Below, piece after piece: positions 16,375 through 24,798 of a DNA stretch of 35,481 bases (within the stretch, counting starts at the first letter, position 1; each line of letters begins with the position of its first letter). The position numbers and the translations under genes were made by a program. This DNA comes from an uncultured Clostridia bacterium (GTDB lineage Bacteria; Bacillota; Clostridia; TANB77; CAG-508). Under the pieces are notes generated by a model. It was not told the origin of the DNA. It was given only the letters and a program-made list of their open reading frames with translations, and did not search any database. The DNA is taken from positions 1 to 35,481 of the forward strand of contig CANRAY010000002.1 in the NCBI GenBank assembly GCA_947628735.1, written 5' to 3'.

Positions 16375-16620
16375 TTATTGATCACAATACTTATCGTTTT
16401 TTTCTTTTTTACAGATTGCTAAAATTACTTGTATTACTAGTAAAATCACTAAAATTGATAAAATTGCTACAAATGCTCCTACTCCTAATGCTGCAAACAA
16501 TCCTGTTGTAGCTCCTATAATTACTCCTATTACAAAAGTTATAAGTGCTACTAAAATTGTTATAATAATTTCTGAGCAATTTTTCTTGCATTTTTTATAG
16601 CCATAGCAATTATCGCACAT
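16375..16620 (-). CDS. Small Cys-rich two-segment membrane protein, unknown
   Basis: The start is taken as the ATG at 16620, which has a GGTGGAG site just upstream; the longer reading from 16656 has none. The 81-residue product begins MCDNCYGYKKCKKNC, four Cys in 15 residues that could bind metal or form disulfides. Two hydrophobic segments follow (about residues 18-40 and 45-70, Gly/Ala/Ile/Val rich), then a charged tail KKEKNDKYCDQ with a fifth Cys. I do not recognise the family. A perfect hairpin sits against its ribosome site, hinting at translational control. Confidence 0.65.
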   Translation of the reverse strand: MCDNCYGYKKCKKNCSEIIITILVALITFVIGVIIGATTGLFAALGVGAFVAILSILVILLVIQVILAICKKEKNDKYCDQ

Positions 16621-16633
16621 GTTGCTCCACCCC

Positions 16634-16659
16634 CTAATGATATTAAGAAATATCATTAG
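16634..16659 (-). promoter_or_regulatory. Perfect hairpin next to the ribosome site of the small membrane protein gene
   Basis: The arms CTAATGATATT and AATATCATTAG (11 pairs) with a four-base loop end one base before the GGGGTGGAG ribosome site. It has no T-run, so it is more likely an operator or leader hairpin than a terminator. Confidence 0.6.
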
Positions 16660-16703
16660 TATATATTATGCAAGTATTCGACTTTTTTCTACAAAAGATT
16701 TTA

Positions 16704-17432
16704 TTATTTTTTACCTATTTGTGTATATTCATCTTCACTATATTCTTTTTCTAATACTTCTTTTATTTTTCCATCATTTACTGTATTTTTCCATTTTTTT
16801 AATGTCATATCATTTTCATCTATTTTGTATTCTATAATATAGTTTTCATAAACTTGTACGTAATCTCCAGAATAGTCATCTAGCATAATTCCTGCTGCTC
16901 TATCATTTTTGAACTTACCTATAAATTTTGCATTTTCGTCTATTATATAGTAATTTTGATATACATTTGTATATGTATTATAATTTTCTAATAATAGCAT
17001 AATATATTCTTTGTTATCTTCACCTATAAATTTAGAAATGCTTTTTACTATATTTTTTAATTGTAGTTCTTCTGCCCCGTCTAATTCAATCCTAAAATCT
17101 TCTATTTTTTCTGCTACTTTATGATTAACTTCAATTTTTAGTTCCAATGTATATGTTGTGTATACATTATGCTCACTTTGTTGTATGTCGTCTACATCCA
17201 TTGTTACTTTTACTTCTGTATCATTTCCATTTAGTTTGATATTTTGAGTTGCAATTTTATTGTCTTGTATTTCTATTTCTTGTTTCTCATCTTCTATAAT
17301 GTTTTGATTGATTATTTCGTTGTTTTTTTCTAATTCTTCCTGTGGTTTTATTAATTGATAACATATTAATCCTAATATAATAATTAATATTAAAATAATA
17401 ATCATTAGATTCGTTTTATTTTTTTCTTTCAT
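16704..17432 (-). CDS. Membrane-anchored protein, paralogue of the next gene upstream
   Basis: A 242-residue protein. Residues 1-7 are charged, and about 8-29 are one hydrophobic segment (LMIIILILIIILGLICYQL), so the rest probably faces outside. The middle is acidic and strand-rich, with a telokin/FxLYD-like strand pattern (LKLNGNDTEV type, then YTTYTLELKIEV). The C-terminus, IIEYKIDENDMTLKKWKNTV and EKEYSEDEYTQIGKK, is clearly homologous to the 179-residue neighbour. I recognise no known function. A GGAGA site precedes the ATG. Likely co-transcribed with the neighbour. Confidence 0.75.
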   Translation of the reverse strand: MKEKNKTNLMIIILILIIILGLICYQLIKPQEELEKNNEIINQNIIEDEKQEIEIQDNKIATQNIKLNGNDTEVKVTMDVDDIQQSEHNVYTTYTLELKIEVNHKVAEKIEDFRIELDGAEELQLKNIVKSISKFIGEDNKEYIMLLLENYNTYTNVYQNYYIIDENAKFIGKFKNDRAAGIMLDDYSGDYVQVYENYIIEYKIDENDMTLKKWKNTVNDGKIKEVLEKEYSEDEYTQIGKK

Positions 17433-17478
17433 TTAATCTCCTGACATTTATAGATATTTACTGTTAGAAGCTTGCATA

Positions 17479-18018
17479 TTAAATTGATTTCTTCCCTATT
17501 TCTGTAAATTGATCTTTTGTATATTCTTGTTCTAATGTTTGTTTTATTGTGCCATTTTCTATTGTATATTTCCATTTTCTTAATATTAATTCATCTTCAT
17601 CATTATGTGCTACTTTATATTCAATAATGTTGTCCTCATTGATTTGTACTCTATGTCCTGTATAGCCATCTACTTCTATATCTGCCATTGTATCATTTAT
17701 AAAAACTCCAATAGAGTCTTGCTTTGAATCATCAATTATAAAATAATACTCGTAAAATTTATCTCCTCTACTGTCACTAAAACTTTCTTTTAGTTTTAAT
17801 ACAGTATAATCTTTGTCAGTTCCCTTTATTGTACTTATTTCATTTATAAATTGATTTTGGTTAGGCATGTTATTTTCTGATACTTTTTGTGATATTGTAT
17901 ATTCTAATTGTTGAATATTTTTTTCTACTTCTACTAGTCTAAATCCTAAAAATGCAATTATAATAATTAATAATAGAATAATAACAATAAATAAAGGCAA
18001 ATAATTTTTTTCTTTCAT
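17479..18018 (-). CDS. Membrane-anchored protein, tandem paralogue
   Basis: A 179-residue protein with the same plan as its 242-residue neighbour: the start MKEKN, one hydrophobic segment (LFIVIILLLIIIIAFLGF), a short coiled-coil-like stretch (VEKNIQQLEYTISQK), then an acidic outer domain ending IIEYKVAHNDEDELILRKWK and EQEYTKDQFTEIGKKS. The shared tail shows a tandem duplication. It starts only 11 bases after the dnaJ stop with an AAAGGAG site, so it may receive read-through from the heat-shock operon. Function unknown. Confidence 0.75.
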   Translation of the reverse strand: MKEKNYLPLFIVIILLLIIIIAFLGFRLVEVEKNIQQLEYTISQKVSENNMPNQNQFINEISTIKGTDKDYTVLKLKESFSDSRGDKFYEYYFIIDDSKQDSIGVFINDTMADIEVDGYTGHRVQINEDNIIEYKVAHNDEDELILRKWKYTIENGTIKQTLEQEYTKDQFTEIGKKSI

Positions 18019-18029
18019 TTTTTCTCCTT

Positions 18030-19195
18030 TTATCCGAAAATTCCTTTTTTCTTTATTGGTGGTTGTTCATTCATGGTTTTTGCTAACATCATTAAAATGT
18101 CTCTTTGCTCCTTTGATAATTTTTTTGGTATTTGAACTGATATTGTAAATACAAAATTTCCTTGATATCCATTATTAAGATTTTTAAATCCTTTTCCTTT
18201 TATAGTAAACTTTGTACCATTTTGAGTGCCTTCTGGAATACGATATGTTTCTTTACTTCCATCTACCATTGGTACTTCAATATCTGCCCCTAATGTTGCT
18301 TGTGTGAAAGTAATTGGTATTTCACATAATACATCTTGACCTTTTCTTGTATAAATACTATGTCGTTTTAAGTGTACAGTTATGTATAAATCTCCTTTTG
18401 CTCCTCCCTTTTCTCCAGGTTCTCCTTCTCCTCTTAACACAATAGTTTGATTTTCATCAATTCCTGCTGGTATTTTTACTGAAATTCTAACTGTCTTTCT
18501 AACAGTTCCTTTACCTTTACATTCTACACAAGGTTCTGGAATAACTTCACCTGTTCCATGACAATTTGTACATGGTCTTACAGTTTGCATTTGGCCTAAA
18601 ATTGTGGTTTGTACTTGTTTAATTTGTCCTGTTCCTCCACACATTGTACATTTTTGTTTCTTAGTACCTGGTTTTGCACCTTCACCATGACAAGTTGCAC
18701 AAGTTTCATTTCTGGTTACATTAATATATCTTTCTGTTCCCAAAAAGGCTTCTTCAAAACTAATGTCAATATTGTATCTTATATCTGCACCCTTTTTTGG
18801 TCCATGATTTGCTCTTGAAGAACTTCTACCACCTGAGAAACCTCCTCCGAAGAAAGAGGAGAATATATCTCCTAAATCTCCAAAGTCACTAAATCCATCA
18901 AAGCCTGATGATGAATATGAATAATATCCATTCTGACCTCCAAATGGTCCACCAGCTCCACCAAATCCTTGTGGATCTGCTGTTCCAAATTGGTCATACA
19001 TTTTTCTTTTTTGTGGATTTGATAAAGTTTCATAAGCTTCATTTACTTCTTTAAATTTTGCCTCTGCCTCTTTTTTATTATCTGGGTTTGCATCCGGATG
19101 ATATTTTTTTGCTAACTTACGATATGCTTTTTTTAATTCTTCATCCGTTGCTGTTTTTTCAACTCCCAGTATTTCATAATAGTCTTTATTCGCCA

Positions 19196-19196
<1 letters not shown>
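18030..19196 (-). CDS. dnaJ: Chaperone DnaJ
   Basis: The Hsp40 co-chaperone that stimulates DnaK ATPase activity and delivers substrates. The J domain (1-70) carries the HPD motif ([12 protein letters not shown]). A Gly/Phe-rich linker follows (about 75-130), then four zinc-binding repeats [24 protein letters not shown] and CVECKGKG, and the C-terminal substrate-binding domains. The 388-residue length is typical. Its ATG overlaps the dnaK stop by one base (TAATG), indicating coupled translation at the end of hrcA-grpE-dnaK-dnaJ. Confidence 0.98.
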
Positions 19197-21061
<1,865 letters not shown>

Positions 21062-21157
21062 TTAACTTCCTTTCTTTTGGCTATTTAAGCTAACATTTGA
21101 TAGCCTTTTGCCTATTTATATATTTATTTAAAATTAAAAACATTTATATAATTTTGC

Positions 21158-21691
21158 TTAATTTGCAACAATTACCATTGAATGTCTGATAACTTTATTT
21201 CCAATTATGTATCCTTTTCTATATTCTTCTTTTATTTCTTTTTCTCCTAAGTTTTCATCTACTACTAGGCTTACAGCTTCATGTAATTCTGGATCAAAAG
21301 TTTTTCCTACAGTTTCTATTTCTTTTACTCCATTTGCTGTTAATACATCTTTAAATTGTTTTAATACTAATTCTATTCCTTGTTTATAATTTTCATCATC
21401 TGTATGTGATTCTGCTGCTTTTTCTAAGTTATCTAAAACTGGTAGAAATTTTACTATAATATCAGCAAGCATAGATCCATGCATTGTTTCTCTTTCTTTT
21501 GAACTTCTTTTTTTATAATTGTCAAACTCTGCTGCAATTCTTTTCATTCTATCTTCGGTTTCTTCTAACTCTATCTTTTGTGTTTCAATTTGTTTTTTTA
21601 GTTCGATAATTTCATCGCTATTTTCTTTTTTTTCTTCTTTTTTAACTTTTTCTTCTTTCCTTATTTTTTCTTTCATTTCCTCATCAGCCAT
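21158..21691 (-). CDS. grpE: Nucleotide exchange factor GrpE
   Basis: Promotes ADP release from DnaK. The 177 residues start with a charged coiled coil (about 5-65), then the core AAEFDNYKKRSSKERE, FLPVLDNLEKA, GIELVLKQFKDVL and the C-terminal beta wing GKTFDPELHEAVS with EYRKGYIIGNKVIRHSMVIV. Length and order are typical. It lies between hrcA and dnaK in the class I heat-shock operon. Confidence 0.97.
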   Translation of the reverse strand: MADEEMKEKIRKEEKVKKEEKKENSDEIIELKKQIETQKIELEETEDRMKRIAAEFDNYKKRSSKERETMHGSMLADIIVKFLPVLDNLEKAAESHTDDENYKQGIELVLKQFKDVLTANGVKEIETVGKTFDPELHEAVSLVVDENLGEKEIKEEYRKGYIIGNKVIRHSMVIVAN

Positions 21692-21724
21692 CTTATCCCT
21701 TCTTTCTTGTTTTATTTAATGAAG

Positions 21725-22729
21725 TTATAACTCTCCATTTAATTTTTTACTGATGTATTTCATAACAGAAATTACTTTTGAATAGTCCATTCTTGTTGGA
21801 CCTATAATTCCTATTGTTCCCAAATCTTTATTTTTATATTTATGTTTAAATGTAATAATGCTAAAATCTTTAAGTTTATCATTCTCGTTTTCGTTTCCTA
21901 TATAAACATTAATGTCATTTGCAAAGCCTGTATTTAATAAGTCTGCTACAATTTCTTTTTGATCTATAACATTAATAAAATTTTTCGCTACTTCTAAACT
22001 TTTAAATTCGGGTAAATCAAATGCTTTATTAGCACCTTCCAAATATATTTTGCTTTCATCATTGATTGCTTTATTTAATTGCTCCATAATTGGTTTAATT
22101 ACTTTCAAGCTATAATTCATATGTGAGAAAATATATTCTTCTAATGGTTGATCTATTTCTTCTAATGGCTTTCCTTTTAATTTATTATTAAAAATAAAAT
22201 TTAGAGTTTCTACTTGCTCATCTGTAATGTCTTCATCAAATTTTATAATTGATTCTTTTACAATTCCACTATCTGTTAATATAACTGCCATTAGCATTCG
22301 TGTTCCTAATAAAATAAATTTAATATCTTCTATGTTTTGTAAATTAGTTTTTGGACCAATTGCTAATGTTGTATAATGTGTAATATCTGAAATGGTACTT
22401 GTTGTTATTTTTGTTAATTCTTCCATTTCATTTACTCTTGTTTCTAGTTTTGATTGGATATATTTAATTTCCTCCAAACTAATATTATTATCGTTGAGGA
22501 GTTCATCTACATATAATCTATATCCTTTAGCTGATGGTACTCTTCCACTTGATGTGTGTGGCTTTTCTATATATCCTATTTTTTCTAATTCAGCCATTTC
22601 ATTTCTGATTGTTGCACTACTTAAATTAAGTCCATATTTTTTTACAATACTTCCTGAACTTACTGGTTCCGCAGTATTTATATACTCTTCTATAATAGCT
22701 TGGAGTATTTTTTTCTTTCTATCATCCAC
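21725..22729 (-). CDS. hrcA: Heat-shock repressor HrcA
   Basis: Represses class I heat-shock genes by binding CIRCE. The N-terminal winged helix reads ILQAIIEEYINTAEPVSSG and LSSATIRNEMAELEKIGYIEKPHTSSGRVPS, the family signature. The GAF-like middle and C-terminal part (GTIGIIGPTRMDYSKVISVM) are complete. I choose the GTG at 22729 (VDDRKKKILQ), because an AAGAGGTG site lies seven bases upstream. A TTG at 22750 would put the start inside the operator and before that ribosome site. The product is 334 residues. It is first in the operon with an adjacent CIRCE, giving autoregulation. Confidence 0.96.
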   Translation of the reverse strand: MDDRKKKILQAIIEEYINTAEPVSSGSIVKKYGLNLSSATIRNEMAELEKIGYIEKPHTSSGRVPSAKGYRLYVDELLNDNNISLEEIKYIQSKLETRVNEMEELTKITTSTISDITHYTTLAIGPKTNLQNIEDIKFILLGTRMLMAVILTDSGIVKESIIKFDEDITDEQVETLNFIFNNKLKGKPLEEIDQPLEEYIFSHMNYSLKVIKPIMEQLNKAINDESKIYLEGANKAFDLPEFKSLEVAKNFINVIDQKEIVADLLNTGFANDINVYIGNENENDKLKDFSIITFKHKYKNKDLGTIGIIGPTRMDYSKVISVMKYISKKLNGEL

Positions 22730-22743
22730 TTTTTTACACCTCT

Positions 22744-22770
22744 TTAGCAATTAACAACTTTGAGTGCTAA
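22744..22770 (-). promoter_or_regulatory. CIRCE operator for HrcA
   Basis: The arms TTAGCAATT and GAGTGCTAA are separated by nine bases, matching TTAGCACTC-N9-GAGTGCTAA with three mismatches, all in one arm. It spans from about three bases after the predicted transcription start to the hrcA ribosome site. Confidence 0.93.
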
Positions 22771-22779
22771 ACTTGTTAT

Positions 22780-22808
22780 ATATTATATCCATTTTTAGCA
22801 AAAGTCAA
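22780..22808 (-). promoter_or_regulatory. Promoter of the hrcA-grpE-dnaK-dnaJ operon
   Basis: On the minus strand TTGACT (22803-22808) and TAATAT (22780-22785) with a 17-base spacer, immediately upstream of CIRCE. Confidence 0.88.
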
Positions 22809-22851
22809 TACATATTGCTAAAATATATTGTAATTATTTTATAAAAAAGTA

Positions 22852-22880
22852 TTGACATATAACCTAAAATGTTTTATACT
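22852..22880 (+). promoter_or_regulatory. Promoter of the tRNA pair
   Basis: TTGACA (22852-22857) and TATACT (22875-22880) with a 17-base spacer, ending about 18 bases before the first tRNA. Confidence 0.92.
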
Positions 22881-22898
22881 TAGAATTGCGTTTGACAG

Positions 22899-22975
22899 GC
22901 GCCCTTAGCTCAGTTGGTCAGAGCAACCGGCTCATAACCGGTGGGTCCAAGGTTCGAATCCTTGAGGGCGCACCA
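22899..22975 (+). tRNA. tRNA with CAU anticodon, probably tRNA-Ile2 (lysidine type), possibly Met
   Basis: A 77-nt cloverleaf with encoded CCA, acceptor GCGCCCT/AGGGCGC, anticodon loop CTCATAA on the stem ACCGG/CCGGT, and T arm CAAGG-TTCGAAT-CCTTG. Another elongator-like tRNA-Met is already at 122-198. The C-rich acceptor stem (C4, C5, C6) and CTCATAA loop fit TilS-modified tRNA-Ile that reads AUA. A CAU anticodon alone cannot separate Ile2 from Met. Confidence 0.9.
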
Positions 22976-22994
22976 CGCTTTTATTTTTATATTT

Positions 22995-23080
22995 GGGTAG
23001 GTGGCCGAGTGGCTAAAGGCGGCAGACTGTAAATCTGTTCTCATTTGAGTACGATGGTTCGAATCCATCCCTGCCCACCA
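22995..23080 (+). tRNA. tRNA-Tyr (GUA)
   Basis: An 86-nt class II tRNA with a long variable arm. The anticodon stem-loop is GCAGA-CTGTAAA-TCTGT, the acceptor is GGGTAGG/CCTGCCC, and CCA is encoded. It follows the previous tRNA by 19 bases on the same transcript. Confidence 0.95.
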
Positions 23081-23112
23081 ATGAATATGTAGATATATTA
23101 AAAGTTAAAATA

Positions 23113-23146
23113 GGGAACCCAGAATGTCTGAGTTCCCATTTTTTTG
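23113..23146 (+). terminator. Terminator of the tRNA pair
   Basis: GGGAAC pairs with GTTCCC, and inside a mismatch CAGA pairs with TCTG around a three-base loop. An eight-base T-run follows. Confidence 0.85.
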
Positions 23147-23147
23147 C

Positions 23148-23163
23148 ATTTGCGTTTTGGTTA
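23148..23163 (+). repeat. Left arm of inverted repeat around the 55-codon gene
   Basis: ATTTGCGTTTTGGTTA is repeated exactly in inverse orientation at 23387-23402. The similarity extends outward (TTGC against TTGCAA) with a small indel. Confidence 0.85.
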
Positions 23164-23192
23164 TAGTTGGATTTGTGTATATTATTCAATGG

Positions 23193-23360
23193 TTAAATTT
23201 TAGTTCCATCCGGCCAATATTCCTCACCCGTTTGTCTATCATACAGATGTCCATTCGACAGCACCTCAAGGTGCCCATTTTCCACGGCACGCTGTGCCTC
23301 TGCTTCGCTGGCATAGTCGCCGTCCACTTCTTTGAAATAATGATCATCATTGTAAGGCAT
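23193..23360 (-). CDS. Small 55-residue hypothetical protein with foreign base composition
   Basis: Start ATG 23360 with an AAAGGAAG site seven bases upstream. The product begins MPYNDDHYFKEVDGDYASEA and ends YDRQTGEEYWPDGTKI, acidic, soluble and aromatic-rich, with no Cys or membrane segment. I do not recognise the family. Its codons are far richer in G and C than all neighbours (GGC, GCC, GTG, CTG appear often), pointing to recent transfer. It lies next to tRNA genes, has its own TTGAAA-17-TAAAAT promoter, and is enclosed by exact 16-bp inverted repeats. An upstream ATG at 23408 exists but lacks a ribosome site. Confidence 0.7.
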   Translation of the reverse strand: MPYNDDHYFKEVDGDYASEAEAQRAVENGHLEVLSNGHLYDRQTGEEYWPDGTKI

Positions 23361-23386
23361 AATTCTACTTCCTTTCATGATACGAC

Positions 23387-23402
23387 TAACCAAAACGCAA
23401 AT
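23387..23402 (-). repeat. Right arm of inverted repeat around the 55-codon gene
   Basis: TAACCAAAACGCAAAT is the exact reverse complement of 23148-23163. It lies in the leader of the 55-codon gene. A second small inverted repeat, AATACC-TATT-GGTATT (23407-23422), is just upstream. Confidence 0.85.
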
Positions 23403-23431
23403 TTGCAATACCTATTGGTATTACTGTGAGT

Positions 23432-23460
23432 ATTTTATCATATTTTTGTTGTTTTTTCAA
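23432..23460 (-). promoter_or_regulatory. Promoter of the 55-codon gene
   Basis: On the minus strand TTGAAA (23455-23460) and TAAAAT (23432-23437) with a 17-base spacer. The start would leave a leader of about 65 bases holding both small inverted repeats. Confidence 0.7.
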
Positions 23461-23498
23461 TATTTTGTAAAGTTTTGTATTATTTTACTTTTTGTTTT

Positions 23499-23528
23499 AC
23501 ACATATTTTATAAAAATGTGTCTATAAT
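23499..23528 (+). promoter_or_regulatory. Putative operator and -10 of the DUF378-type gene
   Basis: ACACATATTTT and AAAAATGTGT (23499-23521) form an inverted repeat with one mismatch, directly before TATAAT (23523-23528). No good -35 is seen, so the promoter may need an activator or the repeat may bind a repressor. Confidence 0.5.
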
Positions 23529-23569
23529 ATAAATATACAAAATTATTTAATTTTGAAAGGATGATTATT

Positions 23570-23761
23570 ATGAAGGTTATAGACACAATTGCTTTAATTT
23601 TGGTCATAATAGGTGCTGTCAATTGGGGGCTTATTGGTATATTTAATTTTAATTTAGTAGATGCTATTTTTGGTGCTATGTCAATTTTTAGTAGAATTAT
23701 TTATACTTTAGTAGGTATCTCTGGTTTATGGTGTATTAAATTACTTTTTGATAATAAATAA
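23570..23761 (+). CDS. DUF378-family small membrane protein
   Basis: A 63-residue protein with two membrane segments (IDTIALILVIIGAVNWGLIG and IFSRIIYTLVGISGLWCIKLLF). The NWGLIGIFNFNLVDAIFG motif between them is typical of the DUF378 (YuzA-like) family, whose function is unknown. An AAAGGA site fits the ATG at 23570; the ATG at 23561 lies inside that site. It is monocistronic, followed by a strong shared terminator. Confidence 0.88.
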   Translation: MKVIDTIALILVIIGAVNWGLIGIFNFNLVDAIFGAMSIFSRIIYTLVGISGLWCIKLLFDNK

Positions 23762-23790
23762 AAAAACACGGAATTTTTTTCCGTGTTTTT
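23762..23790. terminator. Bidirectional terminator between converging genes
   Basis: A twelve-pair stem with CACGGAA and TTCCGTG at its core, a five-T loop, and A/T flanks giving T-runs on both strands. Confidence 0.88.
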
Positions 23791-23791
23791 C

Positions 23792-24652
23792 TTATTCTCC
23801 TCTTCCTTCTGGTAAAGAGTTTGGTTTTTGAATAACAATTTTAATTTTGAATGCATAAGTAAGTGCCTTTACTACTTTGCTATTTTTAATACGTTGCCAT
23901 AAAGATGGTTTTACTTCTACTCTTGTTTGTTCATAATATTCTTGTACATCTGGTCTATTTTCTACTTGTTCTGTTCCTGGTAATACTGTTGCTGTATCAA
24001 CTTCTGGTGTTTGTTCTATAATTGGTTCTTCTGGTGTTGGAATTAGTTTTAATGCATCTGCTATTTCTATTCCAATATAACTTAATGCTTTTGATCTGTC
24101 TTCAATTCTTTCCATGTCAATTTCTATATGTAAATTTGTTTCTAAATTACTTATTCTCGCATTAATTAATTTAACAGCATCTTGATAATTTTGTGATGTA
24201 TCTGTTTTTGTTCTTGCGATTATTCCTAATGTATCTATAATATCTTCTGAAAATTGTGGTGAAATCTTTCTAAGTGTTTCTTTCCAATTCTCATCTTTAT
24301 TTTGAACTGCTTCTAAAGCTCCTTTTAATGTTGCAGCCAAAGCTATATTTTTTTCTCTTTGTCTAATTAAATCTTCAATTTTCTTTGTATTCTCTTCAAA
24401 TTGATTTGTTGCATATTCTACTAGCCCATATGCTGCTTTATATACACTTGCTGGAAAATTTTTCTTTTTGGGATATTCTACTAAATATGTTTTTATTGAT
24501 TCTATTAAATCTTTAAAGAAAGCATCTTCTTCAAGTTGAATTATTTGTTTTTTACTGTTTGGATTAATTAATTTTTGTACTTTGTCAATATTCGACAAAA
24601 TTTTTTCTTCCGTGATTACCATTCTCACGTTTACTATGCCAGATTTAGACAT
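23792..24652 (-). CDS. Hypothetical 286-residue helical protein
   Basis: I do not recognise it. The first 205 residues are predicted helical and charged (for example VQKLINPNSKKQIIQLEEDAFF and ENTKKIEDLIRQREKNIALA), followed by a Pro/Glu-rich linker (about 207-245, PTPEEPIIEQTPEVDTATVLP). A basic amphipathic end (about 252-275) has LWQRIKNSKVVKALTYAFKIKIVI, which could contact membrane or a partner. It has no signal peptide, catalytic motif or Cys. The start has a GGAGGG..AAGG site and a consensus promoter, and the gene is monocistronic. Confidence 0.75.
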   Translation of the reverse strand: MSKSGIVNVRMVITEEKILSNIDKVQKLINPNSKKQIIQLEEDAFFKDLIESIKTYLVEYPKKKNFPASVYKAAYGLVEYATNQFEENTKKIEDLIRQREKNIALAATLKGALEAVQNKDENWKETLRKISPQFSEDIIDTLGIIARTKTDTSQNYQDAVKLINARISNLETNLHIEIDMERIEDRSKALSYIGIEIADALKLIPTPEEPIIEQTPEVDTATVLPGTEQVENRPDVQEYYEQTRVEVKPSLWQRIKNSKVVKALTYAFKIKIVIQKPNSLPEGRGE

Positions 24653-24756
24653 TGTAAACCTTCCCTCCTTTATCCTATGTGTTTTTTTGTTCTTATATAT
24701 CGTATTTCCTTAAAACTCAATAGGATTTTTTACGATTTTTTTCTAAGTTCATAACA

Positions 24757-24785
24757 ATTTTATTACAACATTTTTAGAAAGTCAA
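24757..24785 (-). promoter_or_regulatory. Promoter of the 286-residue hypothetical gene
   Basis: On the minus strand TTGACT (24780-24785) and TAAAAT (24757-24762) with a 17-base spacer. The leader is about 100 bases. Confidence 0.75.
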
Positions 24786-24798
24786 GGGAAATTTTGAT

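Noticed and set aside
21079..21105. Hairpin between grpE and dnaK as a regulatory element
   Set aside because: Six pairs with a 15-base loop are too weak to call. It might be an RNA processing site.
22748..22750. TTG at 22750 as the start of hrcA
   Set aside because: It lies inside CIRCE, upstream of the ribosome site that correctly serves the GTG at 22729.
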